From contig ONKX01000004.1 in NCBI GenBank assembly GCA_900318555.1, positions 33,692-97,691 of the forward strand: 64,000 nucleotides of DNA, in the 5' to 3' direction. The translations under genes were made by a program, and so were the position numbers. The notes beneath the pieces were generated by a model. That model saw only the letters and a list, made by a program, of their open reading frames with translations, was not told the origin of the DNA and ran no database searches. Of this stretch, positions 40,225 through 47,652 are shown in pieces; the stretch's first letter is position 1, and the number at the start of each line of letters is the position of its first letter. The DNA is from an uncultured Prevotellaceae bacterium. Lineage in GTDB: Bacteria > Bacteroidota > Bacteroidia > Bacteroidales > Bacteroidaceae.

Positions 40225-41868
40225 ATGAGAAACAGGAATAGATTGATTCGAGACTTTAGGAAACAGACCAAAACGACAATTTGGAAACACATGGAGGCTA
40301 TGGCGGTGAACTATGCCGTATATTCGAACCGACTGAAAGGCTTTGCACCGTTCATGAATGATGATGACGTATATATTTATTGCGATGCAACGAATATGGT
40401 GGTAGTGTGCATTGACTGCTACGACAACTATGAGGACAGGACATGCGTGGAATCAGTGGATATGGAACCGATTGTTTATTACCCCGGCTGTGAACCACAC
40501 GAGGGCAGGGTGTGGAAACTGAAGGAGACCATGCAGATAGTGAAAGAGCGTCTGCAGAAACAGCACATCGACTTGAAGGTGTACGGCGTGATGCTGACGG
40601 AGGCAAAGATTACGAACGCCGAGGAACTGGAGCTGGTGTGGGAATTCAACGACATGAAGGTGATTGACGGTTTCGTGAGTCTGGGACACCGTAAGGCCGG
40701 GGTGAACAACGACGAAGACCTGCGTGGGAAAATCTATTTCGACGCAGCGGTAAACGATAGCCCCCAAATGGAGGAGGAAGAAGAGGAGCCCGTTAAGGAG
40801 GAAGAACCGAATGACGAGGAATTCGAACGGCTATTGAAGGAGTTTATCAATCACGAATTCGAGGAAGGCGGTGAGACACCAAAGGACGACGATACTCCGG
40901 AAACCGACGAACCGATTTCCAAGGAATCAGAAGACGACACTCCGGAGGACATTGTATTACCTGATGGCGAGATAGAGCAGAATGGCAACATCAGCGTGAA
41001 GGTGGAGATCCTGCGCCCTATCGCCAACCCTCGCGAAGAATTGGGCAAACTGGTGGGCTGCGAAGACATCAAGCAACGCATGGACGAACTGGTGGCGCTG
41101 ACCAGCTATAACAAGATGATGCGCGAGCTGTTCCCCGAAAGCAAACAGCATGAGGTGTCGCTGCACAGTGTGTTTCTGGGACGGCCTGGTACGGGCAAGA
41201 CAACGGTGTGCAAGATCTTTGGCTCATTGTTGCGTAAGGCGGGAGCATTATCGAAAGGCCACGTGGTGGTATGCGACCGCGGTACCTTCATCGGCACCCT
41301 ATGGGGCGACGAGGAACGGTCTATGCGGCAAGTGTTGGAAATTGCCAAGGGCGGTGTGCTGATGATAGACGAAGCCTATCTGCTGAACAGCTCTAGTGCG
41401 AACGACCCTGGTAAGATGGTGATACAGTTGCTGATGAATGTCCTTGCCGACGAGACTCAGCGCGACATAGCCATCGTGTTGTGTGGGTATAAGGAGCCCA
41501 TGAAGAAACTGCTCGACCTCAATCCCGGGTTACAATCACGTTTCCCAAACAAGTTTGAGTTCCCTGACTTTACAATCGACGAACTGTTGGAAATCACGAA
41601 ACGTCGTGTGGAGGACTACCATTACACGTTTACAACCGAGGCATGGAAAAAATATGTTAGTATTCTCTCGTCAGCCTATCAGTTACGTGACCCACAGACG
41701 TGGGGAAACGCTCGTTTCATCGGCAACCAGTTGGAGCGCATCTATATCCAACATGCGTCCCGCTGTGTGAAACAGCAGCCAAGCGGGAAGACTGAGCTGC
41801 TTTCTCTTACACCAGAGGACATTGTTTCCATTGAGGTTCCTCGTCAGAAAACAAAAATAGGATTTTAG
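40225..41868 (+). CDS. CbxX/CfxQ (EccA-like) AAA+ ATPase 2
   Basis: 547 residues from the ATG at 40225 (MRNRNRLIRDFRKQTKTTIW). An N-terminal domain (about 1-175) with no recognised family is followed by a very acidic low-complexity stretch (about 180-255). The CbxX-type AAA+ domain has Walker A GRPGTGKTT (near 318), Walker B VLMIDEAYLL (near 378), IVLCGY and LNPGLQSRFPNKFEF. It is shorter than ATPase 1 and shares only the C-terminal half. The partner gene at 41881 starts 12 bases later. A remodelling ATPase of unknown client; acidic linkers recur in this island (also in the STAND protein). Confidence 0.85.
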   Translation: MRNRNRLIRDFRKQTKTTIWKHMEAMAVNYAVYSNRLKGFAPFMNDDDVYIYCDATNMVVVCIDCYDNYEDRTCVESVDMEPIVYYPGCEPHEGRVWKLKETMQIVKERLQKQHIDLKVYGVMLTEAKITNAEELELVWEFNDMKVIDGFVSLGHRKAGVNNDEDLRGKIYFDAAVNDSPQMEEEEEEPVKEEEPNDEEFERLLKEFINHEFEEGGETPKDDDTPETDEPISKESEDDTPEDIVLPDGEIEQNGNISVKVEILRPIANPREELGKLVGCEDIKQRMDELVALTSYNKMMRELFPESKQHEVSLHSVFLGRPGTGKTTVCKIFGSLLRKAGALSKGHVVVCDRGTFIGTLWGDEERSMRQVLEIAKGGVLMIDEAYLLNSSSANDPGKMVIQLLMNVLADETQRDIAIVLCGYKEPMKKLLDLNPGLQSRFPNKFEFPDFTIDELLEITKRRVEDYHYTFTTEAWKKYVSILSSAYQLRDPQTWGNARFIGNQLERIYIQHASRCVKQQPSGKTELLSLTPEDIVSIEVPRQKTKIGF

Positions 41869-41880
41869 ACAACGATACAC

Positions 41881-42522
41881 ATGAGAAGAAGAATTCCCTA
41901 CAGGGTGTGCAGTTGCATGCCCAATGGTGTTGTGACTCATTTGGAAGCGCGACTGCTAAAGGAAATCGTAAACAGCGCAATACATCCCATTCGTTGTGCT
42001 GAGAGTTGCAAATGGAAATTTATGAGAGGGATGCGGATCGGCGACCTCTGTGCTGAGACGGGTCACTTCTGGTGGGCGCGGAAGGTCTGGATGTTCACGG
42101 CCAATCTCATTGAGAACAAAGACTATGACGACTGGCGCTATGTCTGGTTCGACAATGACCGCGTACGGTTGCGGGATGTGATTTCGGAAACGGAGTGCGA
42201 ACTGCTTGACCGTCGCTGTAGTGACCTTTGGCGAGCACTGGGATATCCCGAATACGCGTGGTGGGACAAGCGCGTTGAGTATCTGACCAGCCGGTATTTT
42301 GGGACGTGCTATTATTACTTGTTTGAAGACAAGTTTGACGGTTACTATGACCAGCTGATTGGTGAATGGGAGGAGGAGATGGAAGGCTACAGGGCCATTC
42401 AGGAGACCGAACAGATGTTCCGTGAAGGTCAGGGCGATGACCTCCCTCCGTGTTCGCAGGATTTCTATGAGTACTGGCACAATGGTCCTCACATAGAGGA
42501 TTTCTCGTGGCTTACGTACTAA
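41881..42522 (+). CDS. Unknown protein coupled to AAA+ ATPase 2
   Basis: 213 residues (MRRRIPYRVCSCMPNGVVTH), unusually rich in Trp, Tyr and acidic residues (FWWARKVWMFTANLIENKDY, DDWRYVWFDNDRVRLRDV, GYPEYAWWDKRVEYL). It contains four Cys in the first 65 residues, but no clear metal motif, signal peptide or membrane helix. Family not recognised. It starts 12 bases after the ATPase stop, so it is probably a client or adaptor of it. A hairpin terminator follows at 42529. Confidence 0.65.
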   Translation: MRRRIPYRVCSCMPNGVVTHLEARLLKEIVNSAIHPIRCAESCKWKFMRGMRIGDLCAETGHFWWARKVWMFTANLIENKDYDDWRYVWFDNDRVRLRDVISETECELLDRRCSDLWRALGYPEYAWWDKRVEYLTSRYFGTCYYYLFEDKFDGYYDQLIGEWEEEMEGYRAIQETEQMFREGQGDDLPPCSQDFYEYWHNGPHIEDFSWLTY

Positions 42523-42528
42523 AAAGAC

Positions 42529-42556
42529 CAAGGGATGGCTGGTGGGCCATCCCTTG
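42529..42556. terminator. Bidirectional terminator-like hairpin, copy 1
   Basis: CAAGGGATGGC pairs exactly with GCCATCCCTTG around TGGTGG, six bases after the stop of the upstream gene. On the minus strand a T-run (TCTTTTT) follows. The same 32 bases recur at 53264. Confidence 0.75.
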
Positions 42557-42558
42557 AT

Positions 42559-42657
42559 TTATAGTAATATCACTTGCATTCTGTGACATGGCGATCTTTG
42601 TCTGCCCTTTCCGACTGCGAAAACCGCTATGCTTGTCAAGATAAAGTAGAGTTCCAT
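42559..42657 (-). CDS. Possible 32-residue peptide
   Basis: An ATG at 42657 opens MELYFILTSIAVFAVGKGRQ followed by RSPCHRMQVILL: a short hydrophobic helix and a basic tail. A TATCTTTG -7 box lies at 42675-42682 on the same strand. No family was recognised; supported only by the promoter and the membrane-helix character. Confidence 0.35.
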   Translation of the reverse strand: MELYFILTSIAVFAVGKGRQRSPCHRMQVILL

Positions 42658-42842
42658 ATTGCTTTTATTTTTGGCAAAGATACGGAAAATTCCGCAAAGC
42701 AACAAGTATTCTGATAAAAATCTTTGTATTTATTTGACCCGTTGGGCGAATTTTATCGCGACTCAGCATTGCAACGCCACACTTTTCACCTTTAGGTAAA
42801 AGAATTAAAATGCAAGCATTTATTGCATTCGCTGCTCAAAAA

Positions 42843-42874
42843 TTTGGTTCTTTCAAAGATATTCTTTATCTTTG
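42843..42874 (+). promoter_or_regulatory. Promoter of the RhuM pseudogene (leader copy 1)
   Basis: TTTG (42843-42846), 20-base spacer, TATCTTTG (42867-42874), full consensus. Confidence 0.8.
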
Positions 42875-42937
42875 CAGGTGCATTGTGGTAATAACCCTGC
42901 CCAGTGAGGGCAGGGGCCGCTTTGTAAGGACAATAAC
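42875..42937 (+). ncRNA. Structured leader, copy 1
   Basis: After the promoter: CAGGTGCATTGTGGTAATAA, then the stem CCCTGCCC/GGGCAGGG around AGTGA, then GGCCGCTTTGTAAGGACA. A second copy with compensating and other changes is at 43575-43637. It looks like a folded 5' leader; no known riboswitch class was recognised. Confidence 0.5.
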
Positions 42938-42947
42938 TTAAAACGGT

Positions 42948-43329
42948 ATGTCACAAAAAGAAAATAAACTGATACTATATAAAGATAATGAAGGGAAACT
43001 GAGTGTGAATACTCTGTTTGCCGATGAGGACGTGTGGCTGACACAAGCCCAACTGGTGGAGATTTACCAGTCGAGCAAATCGAACATCAGTGAGCATCTT
43101 AAAAACATCTTTGAAGATAAGGAACTAGACAAAGAAGTGGTAGTTCGGAAATTCCGAACAACCACTCAGCATGGAGCTATTGAGGGCAAAACTCAGACTC
43201 ATGAGGTACTGCAAAGCAGAGCGTGAGTTTGAAATCTATCGCGAACGTGAAATGCGCATGCTTGAGAGTGACTTCGACAAGGCCGTAAAGGCGCTGTTGG
43301 AGAACAATGACAATCAAAAGAAAGGCTAA
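42948..43329 (+). pseudogene. RhuM-family (virulence protein) gene with internal deletion
   Basis: The first frame (from the ATG at 42948) has the RhuM N-terminus: LILYKDNEGKLSVNTLFADE, DVWLTQAQLVEIYQSSKSNI, SEHLKNIFEDKELD. It then runs into a changed frame at about 43160-43220. A second frame continues AEREFEIYREREMRMLESDF followed by DKAVKALLENND to the TAA at 43327-43329, which is the usual RhuM C-terminus. About two thirds of the roughly 330-residue family is missing, so the gene is decayed. RhuM-like proteins often neighbour restriction genes; their role is unclear. Confidence 0.75.
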
Positions 43330-43543
43330 TGAATATGTAAATTCCTCTTTCAAAATAGGTTATTTATAGTTTTGGTTTCACCAATCGTGAGATTCGTGAT
43401 TTCGTTTCTAATAATTTACAGATTATTAAATTTATGGTTAACATTACCTCCACCCGTCGTGAGATTCGTGGAGTTTTTTTATGACAATCCGCCCCCTCTA
43501 ATAAAGCCATATCATTTATTTTGCAAATAATCTTGTGCAAAAT
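43330..43543. other. Gene-free stretch with CGTGAGATTCGTG repeats
   Basis: No coding signal. Two copies of TCGTGAGATTCGTG occur (around 43386 and 43456) in AT-rich DNA. The same word is found at 55825-55845. Confidence 0.5.
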
Positions 43544-43574
43544 TTTGCAATATGAAAAATAATGTTTATCTTTG
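43544..43574 (+). promoter_or_regulatory. Promoter of the restriction gene (leader copy 2)
   Basis: TTTG (43544-43547), 19-base spacer, TATCTTTG (43567-43574), exactly 700 bases after the same box of copy 1. Confidence 0.8.
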
Positions 43575-43637
43575 CAGGTGCATTGTGGCAATAACCCTGC
43601 CCAATAGAGGGCCGGGGCCGCTTTGCAAGGACATTGA
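43575..43637 (+). ncRNA. Structured leader, copy 2
   Basis: CAGGTGCATTGTGGCAATAA, CCCTGCCC AATAGA GGGCCGGGG, CCGCTTTGCAAGGACA. Near-identical to copy 1 outside the loop. Confidence 0.5.
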
Positions 43638-43733
43638 GGGTTAAATATAGCGTTTGCTGTTTATTAGACATTCCGAAGTTTGGTCGCAGAAGAAGTCAGA
43701 GTAAAACATGCAGACGTTCACGCTATGCGTGGG

Positions 43734-43818
43734 CGTTACTTGTTTCTCTGAGGGTCTGACCAAACACCTGGAATGTGGATGAGTAATCGTCCACGTTTTT
43801 CGTGTTTGGTCATGCTTT
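43734..43818 (+). promoter_or_regulatory. Leader hairpin before the restriction gene
   Basis: GACCAAACAC (from 43758) pairs with GTGTTTGGTC (ending 43811) around an inner stem GTGGA/TCCAC. It lies about 40 bases before the restriction gene start and could affect its translation. Confidence 0.5.
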
Positions 43819-43854
43819 GTTGAAAGAGAGCAGCGCATAAACGACATAACGCTT

Positions 43855-46800
43855 ATGCAAGCAACCAATGACAATCCCGTACTGAACAATCCGTACGAGG
43901 AACCGAAGTATTATTACGATACCGATATGAACGGTAACATAGACTATGCCACCGTCATCAATGGACGACGGCCATTCGGCTATGACGTGAATATCGTGCC
44001 AAAGAAACGAGGAGATAAGACTTTCTTCTCGCAAGAAGACTTTATCTCGGTTGATCCCAATGCCGAGTTTATCAATGGCATCCGTAAAGAGGTAAAAGCA
44101 TGGAGGGATAGTGGCTACCCAAAAGCCTCTCGCATCACCAAGGAATTGCTTGACTTCTGGTTTAACAACAAGGAACGCAGAGCGAACCTGCGGTTGTTCT
44201 TCTGCCAGCGCGAGGCTGTGGAAACAGCAGTCTGGCTGAACGAGATAGCAGAGCGCGACCCCAATACAGGTAACTATATCCTGAACCTGTTGGGCGAGCG
44301 TAGGCATACCGTGTCAACAGACGATGCCTATGTGCTGCCCCGTACAGCCTTCAAGATGGCTACAGGTACAGGAAAAACAGTCGTGATGGCGATGCTGATT
44401 CTCTATAACTACCTGAACAAACGTGCTAATCCGATGGATACCCACTACGCTGATCATTTCCTGCTATGTGCGCCAGGCATCACCATTCGTGACCGCCTTT
44501 CCGTGTTACAGTTAGACTATAGTCAGCGCAGCAATAATTTTGAGCGAACAGACTACTATCATCAGCGTGGGCTGATACCACCTCAATTCGAAAAAGAACT
44601 GGGTGGACTGAATGCCAGCATCACCATTGTGAACTATCAGCAATTCCTGCCTCGTGTATTCTCTGGCAAACACGCCTCGCCACTAGATGGCAAACAGAAA
44701 TGGGTAAACGGAGAACTGGTCACTCAGAAGGACAAAGAGGACTACAGCGTCATGCTGAGCCGTATCTTGGAAAAAGGCGTGAAAGGCAAACGTATTGTGG
44801 TCATTAACGACGAAGCCCACCATTGCTACCTGCCCAAACAAAACAAAGATAAGGGACTAACGGATGACGAGAAGAGCGACTTGAAACAAGAGAACGAAGC
44901 TGCTATGGTTTGGTATGAAGGCCTACGCCAGATGAAACTTTTGGGCTATAAGCTCCAACAGGTATATGATCTCTCAGCCACACCTTATTATCTGAAAGGT
45001 TCTGGATATCTTGAATACTCGTTGTTTCCTTGGGTAGTCAGCGACTTCGGATTGGTAGATGCCATTGAGAGCGGTTTGGTGAAGATTCCCTATCTGCCAG
45101 CCTACGACAATACACCTGACCTTGATGAACCCAAGCTTCGTAACATCTACGATTCAATCAAAGACAAGTTGCCTAAGCGAGGCATGCGTGCCCAAAAGAA
45201 GAAAGATAAGGAAGATCAGGTAGAAACGCCATTGATAGCTCAGGCTCCTAATCTTCCTACCTTGTTGAATACAGCCTTGGAGCAGTTTGTCAATGACTAT
45301 ATTGATTACGACAGAGGTCTGCGTCAGGCTTACGAAGCTATGGGTACACTCTATACAGCTCCCCCCGTATTGATTGTGGTCTGCAATAATACCACCGTTT
45401 CCCATGAGGTCTATCGTGATATTGCAGGCTATCAGGATGGTGTAGATGAAGATGGAGAACCCAAATACAGGAAAGGACGTTTCGATGTATTCTCCAATTA
45501 CGATGGCATGGGGCTGCCTAAAGACAAATTCCCAACTTTGCTTATTGACTCCTCGGCCCTTGACGAAGCTTCCACTCGTATTGATGAAGCATTTAAGAAA
45601 GCCTATGCCAAAGAGATAGAGGACTTCAAGCATGAATATGCCAATCAGCATGGTGCTGGCTCAGCAGATAGTATCACAGATGCAGACATTCTTCGCGAAG
45701 TGGTGAATACCGTTGGAAAGCCTGGCAAGTTAGGTGGCGACATCAAATGTGTGGTAAGTGTATCGATGCTGACAGAGGGTTGGGATGCCAATACTGTCAC
45801 TCATGTGTGTGGAATCCGTGCCTTTGGTAGTCAGTTGTTGTGTGAACAGGTGGTTGGTCGTGCCCTGCGTCGTCAGAGTTATGACCTGATTCCATACGAT
45901 AAGCTGGGTCGTGAGATAGATCGCAAAGACTTGCATCGCTATAACCCTGAGAACATCACCTATAAGTTCCCGCCAGAATATGCCCGTATCATTGGCGTTC
46001 CGTTTAATACCTTCAAGGGCGGAAAGACGGTGATAACAAAACCACAGAAGCCCAAAGCTATTCTACGGGCATTGCCAGAACGCAAGGCTTTGGAGATTCG
46101 TTTCCCTGTGATTACTGGTTATCGTTCTGACAATATCGAGGGCTCGCTGACAGCAGACTTCACAGACCTGCCCAAGTTCAAGCTCGACTTCAATAAGATT
46201 CCTACGGAGACCGTTTTGCAAACCATCGTGAATGGTGACAAGAAGATGCTGAAGACAGACTATATGGAACTGCGCGACAGTCAGGTTATCTACTACTTTG
46301 CCCACTTGATGATTCGCGAATACTATACCAGTCGTGAGCATGGTCAGCAGTTCCAGAAATTCCCAGACATTAAGTCGATTGTAGAAACGTGGTTCAACGA
46401 GCAGTTGGAGATTGTGGGTGGTGATGGCAGTCCTGACCAGAAGAGATTAGTGATGCTCTGGGACTATAAGGCTGTGCTGAGCAATATCAACGAGGGTATA
46501 CATAAGGCCAATGCCGACCATGAGGAAATCACAGCCGTTCTCAACTACTACAATCCTGAGGGCAGTACCCAGCATGTCTATCGTCCTACGAACAAGCCAG
46601 TCTATCCCACGCAGAAGAGTCACGTCAACTACGTGATAGCAGAAGACAATAGCTGGCAGCAGATTGCAGCCAAGACGCTCGACGCGATGGAGTGTGTAGA
46701 GGCTTGGGTAAAAAACACCTATCTCGGCTTCCGCATCCCATATACTGTTGCCGATGAGAATAAGGAATACATGCCAACGTTCATAGTCAAGGTGAAAGGC

Positions 46801-46989
46801 ATCAACCTGATTGTGGAATGTCAGGACTTTGACGCTGACAGCTCAGGCAATAAGGATGCCAAGCGCCATTATCTGAAAGACTATTGGATTCCTGCTGCCA
46901 ACAACCTCAAGACATACGGCACTTGGGACTTGCTGGAAGTAAGAGATATAGATCAATTAGAGAACGAAATACTAAAGGTGATTAAGTGA
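43855..46989 (+). CDS. Type III-like restriction enzyme subunit (SF2 helicase, BPTD_3080-like), nuclease motif degenerate
   Basis: 1044 residues. SF2 helicase motifs: MATGTGKTVVMAM (Walker A), VVINDEAHHCYLP (DEAH-type box), SVSMLTEGWDANTVTHV and QLLCEQVVGRALRR (motif VI). This is the translocase/restriction subunit of type III-like systems of the BPTD_3080 kind. The C-terminal region corresponds to the usual PD-(D/E)xK nuclease, normally YxPDFxV...LIxExKG, but here it reads YMPTFIVKVKGINLIVECQD: Thr replaces the Asp and Gln the Lys. So the nuclease may be inactive or altered. The partner methyltransferase is at 47653 and an HNH nuclease at 50329. The gene follows leader copy 2. Confidence 0.88.
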   Translation: MQATNDNPVLNNPYEEPKYYYDTDMNGNIDYATVINGRRPFGYDVNIVPKKRGDKTFFSQEDFISVDPNAEFINGIRKEVKAWRDSGYPKASRITKELLDFWFNNKERRANLRLFFCQREAVETAVWLNEIAERDPNTGNYILNLLGERRHTVSTDDAYVLPRTAFKMATGTGKTVVMAMLILYNYLNKRANPMDTHYADHFLLCAPGITIRDRLSVLQLDYSQRSNNFERTDYYHQRGLIPPQFEKELGGLNASITIVNYQQFLPRVFSGKHASPLDGKQKWVNGELVTQKDKEDYSVMLSRILEKGVKGKRIVVINDEAHHCYLPKQNKDKGLTDDEKSDLKQENEAAMVWYEGLRQMKLLGYKLQQVYDLSATPYYLKGSGYLEYSLFPWVVSDFGLVDAIESGLVKIPYLPAYDNTPDLDEPKLRNIYDSIKDKLPKRGMRAQKKKDKEDQVETPLIAQAPNLPTLLNTALEQFVNDYIDYDRGLRQAYEAMGTLYTAPPVLIVVCNNTTVSHEVYRDIAGYQDGVDEDGEPKYRKGRFDVFSNYDGMGLPKDKFPTLLIDSSALDEASTRIDEAFKKAYAKEIEDFKHEYANQHGAGSADSITDADILREVVNTVGKPGKLGGDIKCVVSVSMLTEGWDANTVTHVCGIRAFGSQLLCEQVVGRALRRQSYDLIPYDKLGREIDRKDLHRYNPENITYKFPPEYARIIGVPFNTFKGGKTVITKPQKPKAILRALPERKALEIRFPVITGYRSDNIEGSLTADFTDLPKFKLDFNKIPTETVLQTIVNGDKKMLKTDYMELRDSQVIYYFAHLMIREYYTSREHGQQFQKFPDIKSIVETWFNEQLEIVGGDGSPDQKRLVMLWDYKAVLSNINEGIHKANADHEEITAVLNYYNPEGSTQHVYRPTNKPVYPTQKSHVNYVIAEDNSWQQIAAKTLDAMECVEAWVKNTYLGFRIPYTVADENKEYMPTFIVKVKGINLIVECQDFDADSSGNKDAKRHYLKDYWIPAANNLKTYGTWDLLEVRDIDQLENEILKVIK

Positions 46990-46997
46990 TGAGAATA

Positions 46998-47327
46998 TTA
47001 GAGATTCTTAATGATTTGGTCAATGTATTTATCCGATACATTGGGGATCTCTTTCTTATCATAAATGGTAAGCAGGTTAACGCATGTATCGTTTGTTTCT
47101 ATGACAACATTCAGCGTAATAACCCTGAGTCCACCTCGTTTACCTCCTCCCTTGCTCTTGACACCAAGACGGATTTTGCGTTTACCACCTCCCAAAGAGA
47201 CACCTGTCTCAGGATTCTCCATCAGTTCAAATTGAAGCGCATTGATATCATCAGCAAGAGAGTGATAGCGTTTTGCCAAACGTTTGGCTTGACGAAGGAA
47301 TTCTTCAGTATAGTTAAAGGTTACCAT
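46998..47327 (-). CDS. RelE/HigB-type toxin
   Basis: 109 residues (MVTFNYTEEFLRQAKRLAKR) ending in YDKKEIPNVSDKYIDQIIKN. The layout fits the RelE/ParE superfamily: an N-terminal helix with KRLAKRY, the basic GGGKRKIRLGVKSKGGGKRG segment, then the LRVITLNV and LLTIYDKKE strands. Such toxins cut or block mRNA on the ribosome. It lies 6 bases after the antitoxin on the minus strand, with its 3' end 8 bases from the stop of the restriction gene. Confidence 0.8.
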   Translation of the reverse strand: MVTFNYTEEFLRQAKRLAKRYHSLADDINALQFELMENPETGVSLGGGKRKIRLGVKSKGGGKRGGLRVITLNVVIETNDTCVNLLTIYDKKEIPNVSDKYIDQIIKNL

Positions 47328-47333
47328 AGACGG

Positions 47334-47579
47334 TTATGCTTCGGTTCTAAGTTCTTCAACCAATGCATCAAGAGATTTCAGATTCTTCCCAGCGAATCGT
47401 CCTTCCTGAGCTTCATTGAAGCCTTTTGTGATAGTTTCAGTAATGAAGGCTTTCTCAGCCTCCACATCTTTAGAGGATGTCATCATTTTATCAATGGTCA
47501 CACCTTTTATAGCCCCAAGAATTTTTTTCAAACTTGGGATAAGGCTTGCATCCTCAACATTCAATACTATCTGTGTCAT
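47334..47579 (-). CDS. Antitoxin of the RelE-type pair
   Basis: 81 residues from the ATG at 47579 (MTQIVLNVEDASLIPSLKKI). A short beta strand and helix resembling small Bacteroidota antitoxins is followed by a charged tail EEGRFAGKNLKSLDALVEEL-type helix that would wrap the toxin. Promoter at 47607-47637. The longer frame to 47717 lies across the promoter and into the divergent methyltransferase gene, and is not used. Confidence 0.75.
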   Translation of the reverse strand: MTQIVLNVEDASLIPSLKKILGAIKGVTIDKMMTSSKDVEAEKAFITETITKGFNEAQEGRFAGKNLKSLDALVEELRTEA

Positions 47580-47606
47580 AACCCTAAACGTTTTGCAATT
47601 CCGCTG

Positions 47607-47637
47607 CAAAGATACGCATAAAATCTGAATAAACAAA
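47607..47637 (-). promoter_or_regulatory. Promoter of the antitoxin-toxin pair
   Basis: Minus strand: TTTG (47634-47637), 19-base spacer, TATCTTTG (47607-47614); full consensus. It ends 15 bases from the methyltransferase start on the other strand. Confidence 0.8.
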
Positions 47638-47652
47638 TAAAAACAAGATAAA

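Noticed and set aside
42600-43640. tRNA or attachment site near the restriction locus
   Set aside because: No cloverleaf could be drawn and no matching direct repeat at the far side, apart from the terminator pair listed as a finding.
43810-44307. 165-codon minus-strand frame opposite the restriction gene start
   Set aside because: Shadow of the helicase coding sequence; no family resemblance.
46986-47621. 211-codon plus-strand frame after the restriction gene
   Set aside because: It is antisense to the toxin-antitoxin pair, whose products match known families and whose promoter is perfect; its own protein looks like random antisense translation.
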